64,000 nt of DNA from positions 718,858 through 782,857 of the forward strand of contig NZ_LR027573.1 of the NCBI RefSeq assembly GCF_900605015.1, written 5' to 3'. Both the position numbers and the translations under genes were made by a program. Position 1 is the stretch's first letter, and every line of letters starts with the position of its first letter. This DNA is from Olsenella sp. Marseille-P4559 (GTDB taxonomy: Bacteria > Actinomycetota > Coriobacteriia > Coriobacteriales > Atopobiaceae). Shown here piece after piece: positions 37,109 to 46,406 of this stretch. Below the pieces are notes generated by a model that saw only the letters and a program-made list of their open reading frames with translations, did no database searches and was not told where the DNA came from.

Positions 37109-38725
37109 TCACCGTTCCTGGAGCGAGGTGTGCAGGGCAGACTTTCCAAGAAGCGCGGACGCCACAAGGACTGCCAGGGCGACGGCTAGGCCCGCCACGG
37201 AGCCCAAGCCACTCGCAAGCAGTGACGCCACAGCCCCAGCCATCGTCGCGAGGAAGCCCACGCCGACGCAGATGCCAACGTTCACCGAGCGCTTGACCGG
37301 CTCGTATTCGCTCGTCCAGTCGTAGTTGGGACGCCGCGCGTCCAGGAGGGCGCCCAGGCACGAGGACAGGGCCCCCATCGCCAGCGGGGCGATGACGCAC
37401 AGGATGGCGTCGAGCGGTGTCCTCGCGACCCCCACGGCGACGATCGTCCCGGAAATCACGGAAGCAGGTCCCGTGACGAGCAGGCTCAGTGCCAGCTTGG
37501 CACCGACTATCGTGGAGGAGGGCACCGGCGCGGTCTGCGCGATCCAACGCGCACTCCCCTCGAGCGAGGTCGACGAGGCGGCAGGCGACGTCATCGCCAT
37601 GCAGAGCCCCAGGGCCCAGGGAAGCACCTCCGCCATAAGGGTGGCGATCGCGTCTCGGCCTGCCCCCGGAATGTTCATCGCAGACGCGATGGCATCGGGC
37701 CCGACCGCGGCTGTCGCGATAGCGATGACAAGGGCGAGAATGGGACCGGGTGCGGTGTTCATGAGGTATATCGGAGTCCCAAGCCACAGCCTGAACTCCT
37801 TGCGGACCAGCGCGACCAGAGGGCTTCGAGGGGCGCCCGCCCTCGTGGGCTCACTCCCCGCCCTACGCAGGCCCCCGGCACAGAGCAGGGAGTTCATGGG
37901 TACCAGAAAGCGCGAAAGCACCGCGACTGCGGCAACGCCAGACGCCGTCGAGACGCCCGCGTACAACGCAAGCGCGGACGTGCTCCCCCCTATCGCGTCC
38001 GCCGCCCATGCGGAGGGTGGCCACAGCGCCGACACGGCCCCTCTCATCTGCTCGCCCATCACGGCAAGGGCATCGAGGCCCCCTTGGCCAGACGTGCCCG
38101 TGCCTCCCGTTGCGAGCATGACCCCCACCACGAGCGCGACCGTGGCAAGCACGCCGACGATGCCGAGTGCGCGGTCGGCGAAGGGCGTGCGTGACGCCGC
38201 CCAGGCCACGCAGAACGAGACGACAAGGGCGAGCGCCAAAGGGATTGCCGGAGCCAGCAGCAGAACCAAAACGGAGACGATGACGCCTGCGGGCGTAACA
38301 CCGATCGCGAGCAGGTAGGAAGCCATGAGCGGTGCACCGAGGACCAGGGAGCACACAAGTCCCATGCCATAGAGCGGGGCGACACGCGAGACGACCACGG
38401 CCCACAGGGGCGTGGGCATCGAGACGACGAGGTCGAAGTCCCTGAACCTGAACAGAAGCCCGTTCGCCTTGATGAACGTGGAGAACACGCAGCCCACGCC
38501 CGCCGTCGTAACGGCGAGGCAGGGCAGCGCCTCCACAGCACCGAGCGCAACAAGCATCTGCCCGACCATCCACATATACCCTACGGCATACGCGACGAGC
38601 AGGCTAATGCCCACGGCGGCGAGCACGACCCTCCTCCGTGCCTTGGGATCGCGCTCGTTCATCAGACGGCCCACACTGAACGCGCCGAGCGCCTGGACCC
38701 TGAGCAGGGGCGCGAGGCTAGCCAT
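37109..38725 (-). CDS. ABC transporter permease
   Basis: A 538-residue membrane protein with about twelve hydrophobic segments, organised as two halves joined by a soluble stretch (LRRAGSEPTRAGAPRSPLVA). It contains RVVLAAVGISLLVAYAVGYM and FRFRDFDLVVSMPTPLWAVV, the cytoplasmic coupling region seen in ABC-2-like exporters. The start overlaps the ATPase stop by 8 nt. With the ATPase at 38718-39473 it makes one exporter. The substrate is unknown. Confidence 0.85.
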   Translation of the reverse strand: MASLAPLLRVQALGAFSVGRLMNERDPKARRRVVLAAVGISLLVAYAVGYMWMVGQMLVALGAVEALPCLAVTTAGVGCVFSTFIKANGLLFRFRDFDLVVSMPTPLWAVVVSRVAPLYGMGLVCSLVLGAPLMASYLLAIGVTPAGVIVSVLVLLLAPAIPLALALVVSFCVAWAASRTPFADRALGIVGVLATVALVVGVMLATGGTGTSGQGGLDALAVMGEQMRGAVSALWPPSAWAADAIGGSTSALALYAGVSTASGVAAVAVLSRFLVPMNSLLCAGGLRRAGSEPTRAGAPRSPLVALVRKEFRLWLGTPIYLMNTAPGPILALVIAIATAAVGPDAIASAMNIPGAGRDAIATLMAEVLPWALGLCMAMTSPAASSTSLEGSARWIAQTAPVPSSTIVGAKLALSLLVTGPASVISGTIVAVGVARTPLDAILCVIAPLAMGALSSCLGALLDARRPNYDWTSEYEPVKRSVNVGICVGVGFLATMAGAVASLLASGLGSVAGLAVALAVLVASALLGKSALHTSLQER

Positions 38726-39473
38726 TGCGCGCCTCCCTCGCGAGTTCGAGGAACACCTGCTCGAGGCTCTCGTCCCCTCGGACCTCCTCGGTCGTCCCCG
38801 CGCGGACGATGCCGCCCCGGCGGATGATCGCGACCCTGTCGCAGAGCCTCTCCACGGTGTCGAGCACGTGGCTCGAGAGGAAGATGGCGCTGCCGCGCGA
38901 CGTGAGCTCGTGCATCATGGCGCGCAGCTCGTATGCCGCCTCGGGGTCGAGCCCGACGAAGGGCTCGTCGAGCACGAGCAGCCGTGGCTCGTGAAGGAAG
39001 GCTCCGATCAAAACGAGCTTCTGCCTCATGCCGTGCGAATACGCGGAGACCATCTCGCCAAGCCTGTCTTCCATCCCCAAGCGCTTGGCGAAGCCGTCTA
39101 TGCGCCGTACCCGCTCATCGGAACCAACGCAAAACAGGTCCGCCACGTAGTCGAGGTATTGCATGCCGGTGAGAAAGCCATAGACGTCCGGGTTGTCGGG
39201 CACGTAGGCGCACACCCGCTTGCAGGCGACGGGATCCGTGCGGACCGATTTCCCGCAGATCCGGATGTCGCCCTCATCGAAGGAGAGGGCACCCACGATG
39301 GAGCGGATGAGCGTCGTCTTGCCCGCGCCGTTGTGCCCCACAAAGCCGAAGATGCTTCCCGGGAGGACCGAGAGCGCTACATCTTCCACGACCCTCTTTT
39401 TCCCGTAACTCTTGGAGTAGCCCTCGACGGCGAGAATCGGGCTGATCGGCTGGCGCATGCTGCCTGCGACCAT
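38718..39473 (-). CDS. ABC transporter ATP-binding protein
   Basis: A 251-residue ATPase. Walker A is VGHNGAGKTT, the signature is AYSHGMRQK (a variant of LSGGQ), Walker B is LLVLDEPFVGLDP, and the H-loop is FLSSHVLDTVE. GAGGAGG is 8 nt before ATG 39473. It is the first gene of the operon ATPase-permease-GntR-DUF1648 and powers the partner permease. It resembles YtrB/CcmA-type exporters. Confidence 0.92.
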   Translation of the reverse strand: MVAGSMRQPISPILAVEGYSKSYGKKRVVEDVALSVLPGSIFGFVGHNGAGKTTLIRSIVGALSFDEGDIRICGKSVRTDPVACKRVCAYVPDNPDVYGFLTGMQYLDYVADLFCVGSDERVRRIDGFAKRLGMEDRLGEMVSAYSHGMRQKLVLIGAFLHEPRLLVLDEPFVGLDPEAAYELRAMMHELTSRGSAIFLSSHVLDTVERLCDRVAIIRRGGIVRAGTTEEVRGDESLEQVFLELAREARNG

Positions 39474-39518
39474 TGCATGGCCTCCTCTGGAGTTGTCCCC
39501 GCCGGACGGCCTGATTCT

Positions 39519-39548
39519 ATCATATCTATACTAGTATAGATAGAACAA
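39519..39548 (-). promoter_or_regulatory. Promoter with 20-bp palindromic operator in the spacer
   Basis: On the minus strand TTGTTC (39543-39548) and TATGAT (39519-39524) are spaced by 18 bp. Almost the whole spacer is the perfect palindrome TATCTATACTAGTATAGATA (39523-39542). Binding there would block RNA polymerase. The GntR/YtrA-type regulator encoded in the operon is the natural candidate. Confidence 0.75.
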
Positions 39549-39552
39549 AAAC

Positions 39553-40816
39553 CTAGAAGTCAAGGCTATTCGCATCGAGCAGGAAGTCGTAGACGTTCAT
39601 CGTCAGCACCCCATGCTCGTCATAGTGAGGCTCAAACCCCTCCTTGGTGATGATGGCCTTTTTGAACCCATCATCGATCCTGAGGAGAGACCGCTCCTCC
39701 TGCTCGCGCTTCTCGGGAGTGGGCATGGCAAGGACGGACTGAACGTAGTAGCGCTTGCTCCCCTTGTCGCATACGAAGTCAACCTCAAGCTGGGTACGGC
39801 ACACCTTGCCATCCTTGCCCCTGACGCCCGTGGGCACAACTCCGACATCAACACCAAGGCCTCGACCCCTCAACTCGTCGTAGATGACGTTCTCCATGAT
39901 ATGGGAGCCCTCCATCCGTCGGAAGTTCATGCGCGCGTTGCGCACCCCAGGTCCGAGAAGTAGAGTTTGAATGGGGTGCCGATATACCTCCGGCCCTTCA
40001 GATCGTAGCGCTTCGCACGACTCACAAGAAACGCGTCCTCTAAATGCGATAGGTAGCGATCAACGGTCTCGGGGGCAATCGTCGTGTCCTTTTCGCTCCT
40101 GAAAGTCGCCGAAATCTTGGAGGGATTCACGAGCGATCCGATTGCCGAGGACAGTACGTCTATAAGCTCCTCAAGGTTTCCCGTGTCGCGAATGCCATTG
40201 CGCTCGACAATATCGCGGATGTAGAGCTCATCATAGAGAGAGGACAGATAATCGGCCTTCTCTTGGGTCATCTTCTTGGAAAGCACCGCAGGAAGCTCGC
40301 CATACGTGGCGTATTCGGCGTAGCCGTCGCGTTTGTCGCCACCGTATGCACTCATGAATTCCGAGAAGCTCAATGGTGCCAATGGTGCCATCGCCATCTC
40401 CTGGCCGCGTCCCCTAAGCTCGGTCACCACGTCCTTGGACAGCAGCCGCGCGTTGCTACCCGTCACGCACATGTCGACGTCGGGCATGCAATGAGGTCTA
40501 TAAGAACCTCAGGGAAGCTGTCAAGCAGCTGCACCTCATCCAGAAGCACGTAGCGTCTCCCGCTTGTCTTGCCGAGTTCCTCCATCACATAGGAATAGAA
40601 GATCTCGGGGTTTCGATATCTTCTGTTGCTGAACCGATCGAATGCCATCTCGATGATGTTGGTCTTGGGGATACCCAGCTTGACCAGGTAATCCTTGAAC
40701 AGGTTGAACACTAGGAACGACTTGCCGCAGCGCCTGAGGCCCGTAACGGCCTTGACCTGATCCGACCCCATTCCAGAGATGAGCCCCTGCATGTAGCTGG
40801 GACGATGTATGATCAT
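39553..40816 (-). pseudogene. AAA ATPase/DUF4143 protein, twice frameshifted
   Basis: Read in three frames: MIIHRPSYMQGLISGMGSDQ with Walker A TGLRRCGKSF and LDEVQLLDSFPEVL (Walker B), then after a shift near 40480 VDMCVTGSNARLLSKDVVTE and FSEFMSAYGGDKRDG (DUF4143), then after a shift near 39940 RNARMNFRRMEGSHIMENVI and LEVDFVCDKGSKRYYVQ (PD-(D/E)XK-like end). Together about 420 residues, the normal length. Family members are common, non-essential and often decayed. Confidence 0.75.
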
Positions 40817-40909
40817 GGCAACTCCATCTGAAATTCATGGGCACTGTTGCGGAAATTTCAGATTGAAGACGAAGACTCCCTGCATGTCCACGGCGCACGT
40901 AGGCACGGA

Positions 40910-41395
40910 CTAGTGTGCCAGCAGGTGCCCGAGGTGGATGCCGATGTGGCCGATGCCAAGGACGACGGCAGAGATGACCACTGCCGGTGATTGGCACCAG
41001 ACACCCAGGAGGCCAAACGCGGCCACAGGCAGAGACGCCAGGGGCACGGGGATGGGGCCGAGAGGCGCGTACATACCGGCGAGCTCCTCCCCTCCCCTGA
41101 AGTAGCGGACCCAGGCAAGCCCGTACAGGAGCATGAGGGCGGTAGCGGCAACGAGCCAGAGCAACCAAGGCAGGGAGAGACCCTGCGGACAGACGAACAC
41201 GATGGCGGCGCAGGTGGTGGCGGCCTGGACGACCCTCTCAAACGCAAGCAACACGCGGCTCTCGTGCCTTGACACCTCGTCGTAGCCCGAGGGTCGGCTT
41301 CTTGTCCAGAGGACGTTGGGGATGAACAGCAACGCGAGGAACGCCATACCCACCGCCGAGAAGCCGAGTTGCATCTTCACCCCAAACCGCCGCAA
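40910..41395 (-). CDS. Predicted membrane protein
   Basis: A 161-residue protein with four or five hydrophobic segments (VGMAFLALLFIPNVLW, LLWLVAATALMLLYGLAW, LGPIPVPLASLPVAAFGLLG, AVVISAVVLGIGHIGIHLGH). The His-rich end IGHIGIHLGHLLAH is distinctive. The start may be TTG 41395 (AGGAGG very near) or ATG 41374. No family recognised. Confidence 0.6.
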   Translation of the reverse strand: MRRFGVKMQLGFSAVGMAFLALLFIPNVLWTRSRPSGYDEVSRHESRVLLAFERVVQAATTCAAIVFVCPQGLSLPWLLWLVAATALMLLYGLAWVRYFRGGEELAGMYAPLGPIPVPLASLPVAAFGLLGVWCQSPAVVISAVVLGIGHIGIHLGHLLAH

Positions 41396-41452
41396 GAGGC
41401 CTCCTCGACATTACATGGCACAGGTAGGGTTGACATGGGCCCCAGGCGCCGG

Positions 41453-42187
41453 CTATGAGGCAAAGCGGCGGTCGTGGCGCGCCGCCGAGCGTGCGACCTT
41501 GAAGACGATCAGGTACACGGCCACCACGACAAGCAGGAAGAGTCCGCCCGACGCATCCGTCGCCATGGCGGCAGCCGAGTCGTACAGGCCATGCGCCACA
41601 ACCGAAAGCACATAGCCGCCCACGGCGCAGAGGGCAGACGCAAGCCTGTACCCGCGTACGCCGCAGAGCTTGGCCTGCCCGTAGAACAGGCCAAAGAGCA
41701 CGGCAAACCCCATGTGGGCCGGGATGGCCATGATAGCGCGCGAGAACAGCACGCCTGGCCCATATGCCAGGCCATACGTGATGTTCTCCATGCCCGCAAA
41801 GCCCAGCGACGTGAACACGGCGTAGACGACCCCGTCGAAGCGACAGTTGAATGCAGGGCTGTTCCAGGTCCTTCGAGCCATGAGCGCATACTTGGCGCCC
41901 TCCTCGATCACGCCGACCACCATGAGGTCGCCCATAACCTCAAACTGCATGCCAGAGGGGTCAAGACCCGAGAGGAGCCCGAAGGCCCGCATGCCGATGG
42001 CCTCAAGGAGGCTTGCAGCGAGTGCCGCAGCGACACCCCTCATGACGAGCGACCACAGCAGCCCAATCGGCTCCCGGTCAAGGGTATCAAGCCGATACAC
42101 ATAGACCATCAGCACAATGGCAGGACCCAGCGCAAGCAGCATGAACAGGTAGACGTATGCACTCAGGCCAGACATGAGGAAGAGCAT
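41453..42187 (-). CDS. PrsW family intramembrane metalloprotease
   Basis: A 244-residue multi-pass protein. The four PrsW motifs are present: VIEEGAKY (EExxK, active-site Glu pair), SLGFAGMENITYG (FxxxEN), AIPAHMGF (H) and VVAHGLYDSA (HxxxD). PrsW proteases cleave anti-sigma factors in Bacillus; no sigma/anti-sigma pair is visible here. I choose ATG 42187 (GGAGG upstream, matches family start). Confidence 0.88.
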   Translation of the reverse strand: MLFLMSGLSAYVYLFMLLALGPAIVLMVYVYRLDTLDREPIGLLWSLVMRGVAAALAASLLEAIGMRAFGLLSGLDPSGMQFEVMGDLMVVGVIEEGAKYALMARRTWNSPAFNCRFDGVVYAVFTSLGFAGMENITYGLAYGPGVLFSRAIMAIPAHMGFAVLFGLFYGQAKLCGVRGYRLASALCAVGGYVLSVVAHGLYDSAAAMATDASGGLFLLVVVAVYLIVFKVARSAARHDRRFAS

Positions 42188-42347
42188 CGGCTTGCCTCCG
42201 GTTTTCTCCAGAACCCCGTGCAGCAGACGTCCGCAGGGCATTTATCTCTTACTACCCCATTGCACCAGAGTCATCCCGATGGTTCCGTGGTGTCCGATGA
42301 CGTCGAGAAGGCGCGCAGGCCGGAGATGCGCCTTGCGGGTCGGGAGC

Positions 42348-43841
42348 CTAGCCTACTACCGTAAGCGCGTAGCCCATGGGGCCCTCCGATATCGTCCATG
42401 CGATGCGTGTTGCGGCCCGGATGAGCGCGGCGTCGTGGGAGACGAGCAGCAGCGCCCCGGGGAAGGCCGCGAGCAGGCGCTCCAGGGCCTCGATGGACCC
42501 GAGGTCGAGGTGGTTCGTAGGCTCGTCCATCACGACGAGCTCCGGTGCACCCAGGATCCCAAGGGCGAGCATGAGCTTGCGCATCTCGCCGGGGCTGACG
42601 TCGCCGCCCTCCAGGATGCGCTCCGGCTCTGAGTTGAGCCGCGCCACAACGGAGAGCACGCGACCACGGTCGGTGCTGCCCAGGTCGGCCAGGGCGTCCA
42701 TCGCCGACCGCCGCTGGGGCCGCGTGGGCTCCTGGGGGACGTAGAGGACCCTCATCGCATCGGGCAGGCTCTCCACGATGCGCCTGACGAGCGTCGTCTT
42801 TCCGCTGCCGTTGTCGCCGACCAGCCCGATGTGGTCGGTGCTGCCGATGTAGAGGGTGGGCACCGCCAGCGCTGCCCCACCGCCGAGGGGGATGACGGCC
42901 TCCTCCATGCGCAGCAGCACCTTGCGCTCACTCGGAGTTGTGTCGAGCCAGACGTCGGACTCGTAGCGCCTCTCGACCCGCACGGCATCGAGCCTGCCCG
43001 CCGCGTCGGAGAGCCGGGCCTCCATGCGCGATGAGAGCCTTCCGGCCTTCCCGTCCTGCCCAGAGACGATGAAGCGCCGCCGCTTCTCGCGGGCATCGCT
43101 GTCGTTCTTGGCAGCATGCTTCCCGCTCCTGCGCGACACGACCCGCGACGCCTCCTCGCGCCGGCGCTGGGCCTCGCGCTCGAGACGCTCCCTCTCCCTA
43201 CGCGCCGACTCGCGGGCGCGCGTCGCGCTGTCGCGCTCGAGCTCGGCCTGGCCCGACCCCTGCGTGTAGCCACCCGGCCGCATGGTGGCCGACCCCCTCG
43301 AGACGAACAGGCACTGCGTGCAGAGCGCGTCCAGCAGCTCCCTGTCATGCGAGACGAGAAGGCCGATTCCCCCAAAGCGCGAGAGGGCCTCGGATATGGC
43401 ATGACGGGTCGTCGCGTCAACGTGGTTGGTCGGCTCGTCCACGGCCAGGACGTCGGGCCGCGCCCACAGGGCGCAGGCCACCTGCAGGCGCTTCTGCTGG
43501 CCGCCGGAGAGCGTGTCGTAGCGCCACGCCCATCCGTCGTCTATGCGCAGCTCGTCCCGGAGCCGCACGGCGGTCCCATCGTAGGCCAGCGCGAAGTCCT
43601 CAAGGTCGTCCGGCGGGCGGGTGGCGTCCTGGGCGCAGTAGCGGGCCACGAGCGCAGGGGCAACACTTCCGGCATCCGGGCGCATGACGTTACAGGCCAC
43701 GAGCGCGAGCGTGGTCTTGCCACACCCGTTGTCGCCGACGATGCCGGTCCATCCCTGCGGGAACGTGGCCGTCACCCCACACAGGGCCGGCTCGGGCGAC
43801 GCGGGGTATGTGTATGTGACGTTCGACAGGTTGAGCTGCAT
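42348..43841 (-). CDS. ABC-F family ATPase
   Basis: A 497-residue soluble protein with two ATPase halves and no membrane segment. Half 1: Walker A GDNGCGKTTLA, signature LSGGQQKR, DEPTNHVD and LLVSHDRELL. A highly charged linker (REREAQRRREEASRVVSRRS type) is followed by half 2: GDNGSGKTTLV, signature VSPGEMRK, DEPTNHLD and LLVSHDAALI. ABC-F proteins act on the ribosome, some giving antibiotic resistance. The short linker and family features suggest a resistance/Msr-Lsa-like or housekeeping member; which one cannot be told. Its start is buried in a hairpin. Confidence 0.9.
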   Translation of the reverse strand: MQLNLSNVTYTYPASPEPALCGVTATFPQGWTGIVGDNGCGKTTLALVACNVMRPDAGSVAPALVARYCAQDATRPPDDLEDFALAYDGTAVRLRDELRIDDGWAWRYDTLSGGQQKRLQVACALWARPDVLAVDEPTNHVDATTRHAISEALSRFGGIGLLVSHDRELLDALCTQCLFVSRGSATMRPGGYTQGSGQAELERDSATRARESARRERERLEREAQRRREEASRVVSRRSGKHAAKNDSDAREKRRRFIVSGQDGKAGRLSSRMEARLSDAAGRLDAVRVERRYESDVWLDTTPSERKVLLRMEEAVIPLGGGAALAVPTLYIGSTDHIGLVGDNGSGKTTLVRRIVESLPDAMRVLYVPQEPTRPQRRSAMDALADLGSTDRGRVLSVVARLNSEPERILEGGDVSPGEMRKLMLALGILGAPELVVMDEPTNHLDLGSIEALERLLAAFPGALLLVSHDAALIRAATRIAWTISEGPMGYALTVVG

Positions 43842-43871
43842 GGGGCCTCCGGTCTCGGCGGGAGGCCATGC
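43838..43871 (-). promoter_or_regulatory. Hairpin burying the ABC-F ribosome-binding site and start codon
   Basis: In the minus-strand RNA GCAT-GGCCTCC pairs with GGAGGCC and, past a 2-nt bulge, with ATGC of the start codon. The loop is 10 nt. Both the GGAGG and the ATG are enclosed, a typical layout for translational attenuation. Confidence 0.6.
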
Positions 43872-44402
43872 GAGCGTGGCAAGGCGTCTTGATGGAACCT
43901 ATCGGGGGCGCCCGGCTCGAAATGGGCATGCAATCGCGATGCTGCACCCGTGGGCATGGCCGCCAGCGCGTGGGTCTGGTCGTGGGTGTCTTGTGGGCAT
44001 CGCTAGTTCCTCATGCACCTGGGCCCTTCTCGCACCGGCGCTTGCCAAAGGCCCCGGCTTGCTCTCGATGTACCCATTGTAGACCGTTGGGGCACGTGGG
44101 GCACAGAGGGATGGAACCTGTGCAGTACACAAAGTATTCTTCCTTTTAGACTCCGTCAGTACGCAAGGCTCCGAACAACTGCCGCCTTACAGACCGATGG
44201 GAACTCTGAGGCAGACCATCCCGTCCTTGAACCTGCCCCATACGTTCCGAGCCACCACGGGCTCGCTCGGCCAGAGGGACATGCTGCGATTTCAGCCAGC
44301 CTTCGACATGGTGACCAGGTGGAAGGGTGGACACCCCAGCTCCACACAGCGCGCAACGGGGTAGGCTGGTCGCGTAGGGAGTCGCGACCGAGGGGAACCA
44401 CC
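43872..44402. other. Intergenic region, no gene seen
   Basis: Between the ABC-F gene and the flavin reductase. It holds leader sequence and probable divergent promoters. A 7-bp hairpin, GGTCGCG...CGCGACC (44368-44389), sits just before the flavin reductase ribosome-binding site. No protein-coding stretch is supported. Confidence 0.4.
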
Positions 44403-44948
44403 ATGGAGCGTCAGCACATCGATCCGTTCGAGCACGCAGGCACGATCACGCGGGCGAACCCCGGGGGCATCCTGCTCACCACCAAGGCAGGCGGCGAGGT
44501 TGACACCATGGTGATCGGGTGGGGTCTCATCGGCACGCTCTGGGGCAAGCCCACCTTCACCGCCTTCGTCCGCACGAGCCGCCACACGCATGCGCTGCTC
44601 GAGGAGAACCCGGAGTTCACCGTCAACGTTCCCCTTGAGGGGGAGCGTCTGGACAGAGATGTCCTCGCCGTCGCCGGCACCAAGAGCGGTCGCAGCGTGG
44701 ACAAGGTGGACGAGCTGGGCCTGACCCTGGTGGACGGCAGCACGGTGGACGTCCCCGCGATCGCCGAGGTGCCGCTGACGCTGGAGTGCAGGGTCATGTA
44801 CCAGCAGCTGATGGACAAGGGCTCCGTCCCCGAGGACATACAGGAGCGCTTCTACCCCGCCGACGTCACCGACATCGATAAGGGCGGCAACTGCTACTAC
44901 CACGTCATCTATTACGGCGAGATCGTGGACAGCTACATCGTGCGGTAG
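44403..44948 (+). CDS. Flavin reductase family protein
   Basis: A 181-residue FMN-binding split-barrel protein. GGILLTTKAGGEVDTMVIGW, GKPTFTAFVRTSRHTHALLE, FTVNVPLEGERLDRDVLAVA and YYHVIYYGEIVDSYIV are the family blocks. It provides reduced flavin or reduces bound FMN with NAD(P)H. GAGGGG precedes ATG 44403. It is followed 27 nt later by a nitroreductase, so the pair may act together. A decayed paralogue is at 26228-26757. Confidence 0.88.
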   Translation: MERQHIDPFEHAGTITRANPGGILLTTKAGGEVDTMVIGWGLIGTLWGKPTFTAFVRTSRHTHALLEENPEFTVNVPLEGERLDRDVLAVAGTKSGRSVDKVDELGLTLVDGSTVDVPAIAEVPLTLECRVMYQQLMDKGSVPEDIQERFYPADVTDIDKGGNCYYHVIYYGEIVDSYIVR

Positions 44949-44975
44949 GAAAGGCACCAAGACGAGGAGGCCCTC

Positions 44976-45488
44976 ATGGAGTTTGCGGAAGTCATCAGAG
45001 ATCGCTATTCCTGCAAGAAGTTTGGCGACAAGGCGATTAGCGAAGAGGAGCTGGACGCGATCCTGGAGGCCGGACGCCTCGCGCCGACCGCCAAGAACCT
45101 CCAGGAGCAGAGGGTCTACGTGCTCGAGTCCGACGGGGCGTTGGCGCGGTTCGACGAGGTCTGCCCCTGCCGCTACGGTGCCCCCACCGTCCTGCTCGTG
45201 GCGTTCGACAGCACCAACGTCTTCACCTATCCGGGCGGCGTGCGCGATTCCGGCATAGAGGACGCGAGCATCGTGGCCACGCACATGCTGCTTGCCGCGC
45301 AGAGCCTGGGTGTGGACAGTTGCTGGATCAATCGTTTTGACCCCCAGAGGATGGCCGAGGCGTTGGGGCTTCCGAGCAACGAGGTCGTCCTGATGGCCCT
45401 CGACCTGGGCCATGCCGCCGAAGGGACAGGGCCCCTACCCAATCACGCCAGCAGGAAGCCGCTTTCCGAGACCGTCATCCACAGGTAG
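44976..45488 (+). CDS. Nitroreductase family protein
   Basis: A 170-residue FMN-dependent oxidoreductase. RDRYSCKKFGDKAISEEELD (R-S-x-R-x-F-type start), LEAGRLAPTAKNLQEQRVYV (FMN-binding APSAxNxQ) and ATHMLLAAQSLGVDSCWINR are characteristic. GAGGAGG precedes the ATG. It is probably cotranscribed with the flavin reductase. Typical substrates are nitroaromatics, quinones or flavins. Confidence 0.9.
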   Translation: MEFAEVIRDRYSCKKFGDKAISEEELDAILEAGRLAPTAKNLQEQRVYVLESDGALARFDEVCPCRYGAPTVLLVAFDSTNVFTYPGGVRDSGIEDASIVATHMLLAAQSLGVDSCWINRFDPQRMAEALGLPSNEVVLMALDLGHAAEGTGPLPNHASRKPLSETVIHR

Positions 45489-45601
45489 GCCGCAGATAGC
45501 CCCAGCCGCGTTACTCCATCGCGGCGCAGAAGCTATAGGGACTGCTCGTGCTACAAGGATGGCCCGTCACGAATGACGGACGCGACACAGCTCGTTCGAG
45601 C

Positions 45602-46219
45602 TTATGTGAGGCCACCTCCAGCAAGGGCGCTTATCCTATAGAGGTCGTCCTCATAGAACATGATGCAGTCCTTTTTGCTGCTGCCTTTAAGCACAAGCAG
45701 GACGTTATATACGTCTGGATAAGGCGAGATCATACCCATACAGGCCATCCCAAACATCATTCCGTTGAGAAGATGGTTCGCAGGCGGCGAAAAGAGAAAT
45801 GCCGCCAGGGGGACAAGCCCAAGCATATAAGGCAGCAGGCACATCTGTATGAAACGACGTCTCTTCATCGGGTATGACGCAAGTGCCACGAATACGAGCT
45901 TCCCCCTCATCTTTCCCACCGTAACGCTCGCCTCTTTGGGATAGACAATCGCGTGGAGCAGCTCGTGGACAACCAGCAGGAGACATCCCGTAGCACAGCC
46001 AGCAAAAATCCCCCAAGGCGATACGACCGCCTCATGGCACGCACGTGTCTTCGCAAAAACGATTCCAGTCATCAGGAGGCAGAGCGCAACGGCAATTGGG
46101 GCCGCGGCCCTCATCATTGTGTCGTCGGAAGAGGGGCTTTCGATCCTAACTGCCCCCTCAGGCACACTTTCCCTCTGCAGTGATGAGACGTCTTCTATAC
46201 TCCAATCAAATCGAATCAT
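45602..46219 (-). CDS. DUF3267 membrane protein with HExxH motif
   Basis: A 205-residue protein with several hydrophobic segments. LLLVVHELLHAIVYPKEA contains H-E-L-L-H, the zinc-binding signature of the DUF3267 family; a distal Asp in MISPYPDVYNV is typical. FIQMCLLPYMLGLVPLAAFL is a second transmembrane part. Possibly a membrane metalloprotease of unknown substrate. Codons are more AT-rich than in the neighbours. Confidence 0.8.
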   Translation of the reverse strand: MIRFDWSIEDVSSLQRESVPEGAVRIESPSSDDTMMRAAAPIAVALCLLMTGIVFAKTRACHEAVVSPWGIFAGCATGCLLLVVHELLHAIVYPKEASVTVGKMRGKLVFVALASYPMKRRRFIQMCLLPYMLGLVPLAAFLFSPPANHLLNGMMFGMACMGMISPYPDVYNVLLVLKGSSKKDCIMFYEDDLYRISALAGGGLT

Positions 46220-46343
46220 TTCCTTGCTCGCTTATCATGTGCTCAGAGTGATTGCCCTGTCTCATACTTTACATGCTTACCATCATCCAAGCCGCGACGG
46301 TGGCACCCTCGCTACTATCCTTTATGTGCTCTCTCATGTCCCC

Positions 46344-46400
46344 TCCCTCACCTACAATTGAAAGGGTGCGCCAACGGGTGAGGCACACATAGGTGAGGGA
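46344..46400 (+). promoter_or_regulatory. Inverted repeat around the R-M ribosome-binding site
   Basis: TCCCTCACCTA (46344-46354) is the perfect inverse of TAGGTGAGGGA (46390-46400), which contains the GAGGGA ribosome-binding site 6 nt before ATG 46407. It could be an operator or, in RNA, a hairpin that masks translation. Confidence 0.5.
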
Positions 46401-46406
46401 GTTCGC

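Noticed and set aside
41474-42364. Plus-strand frame across the PrsW gene
   Set aside because: Antisense shadow; PrsW motifs are on the other strand.
43116-43892. Plus-strand frame opposite the ABC-F gene
   Set aside because: Shadow of the ABC-F coding sequence without its own signals.
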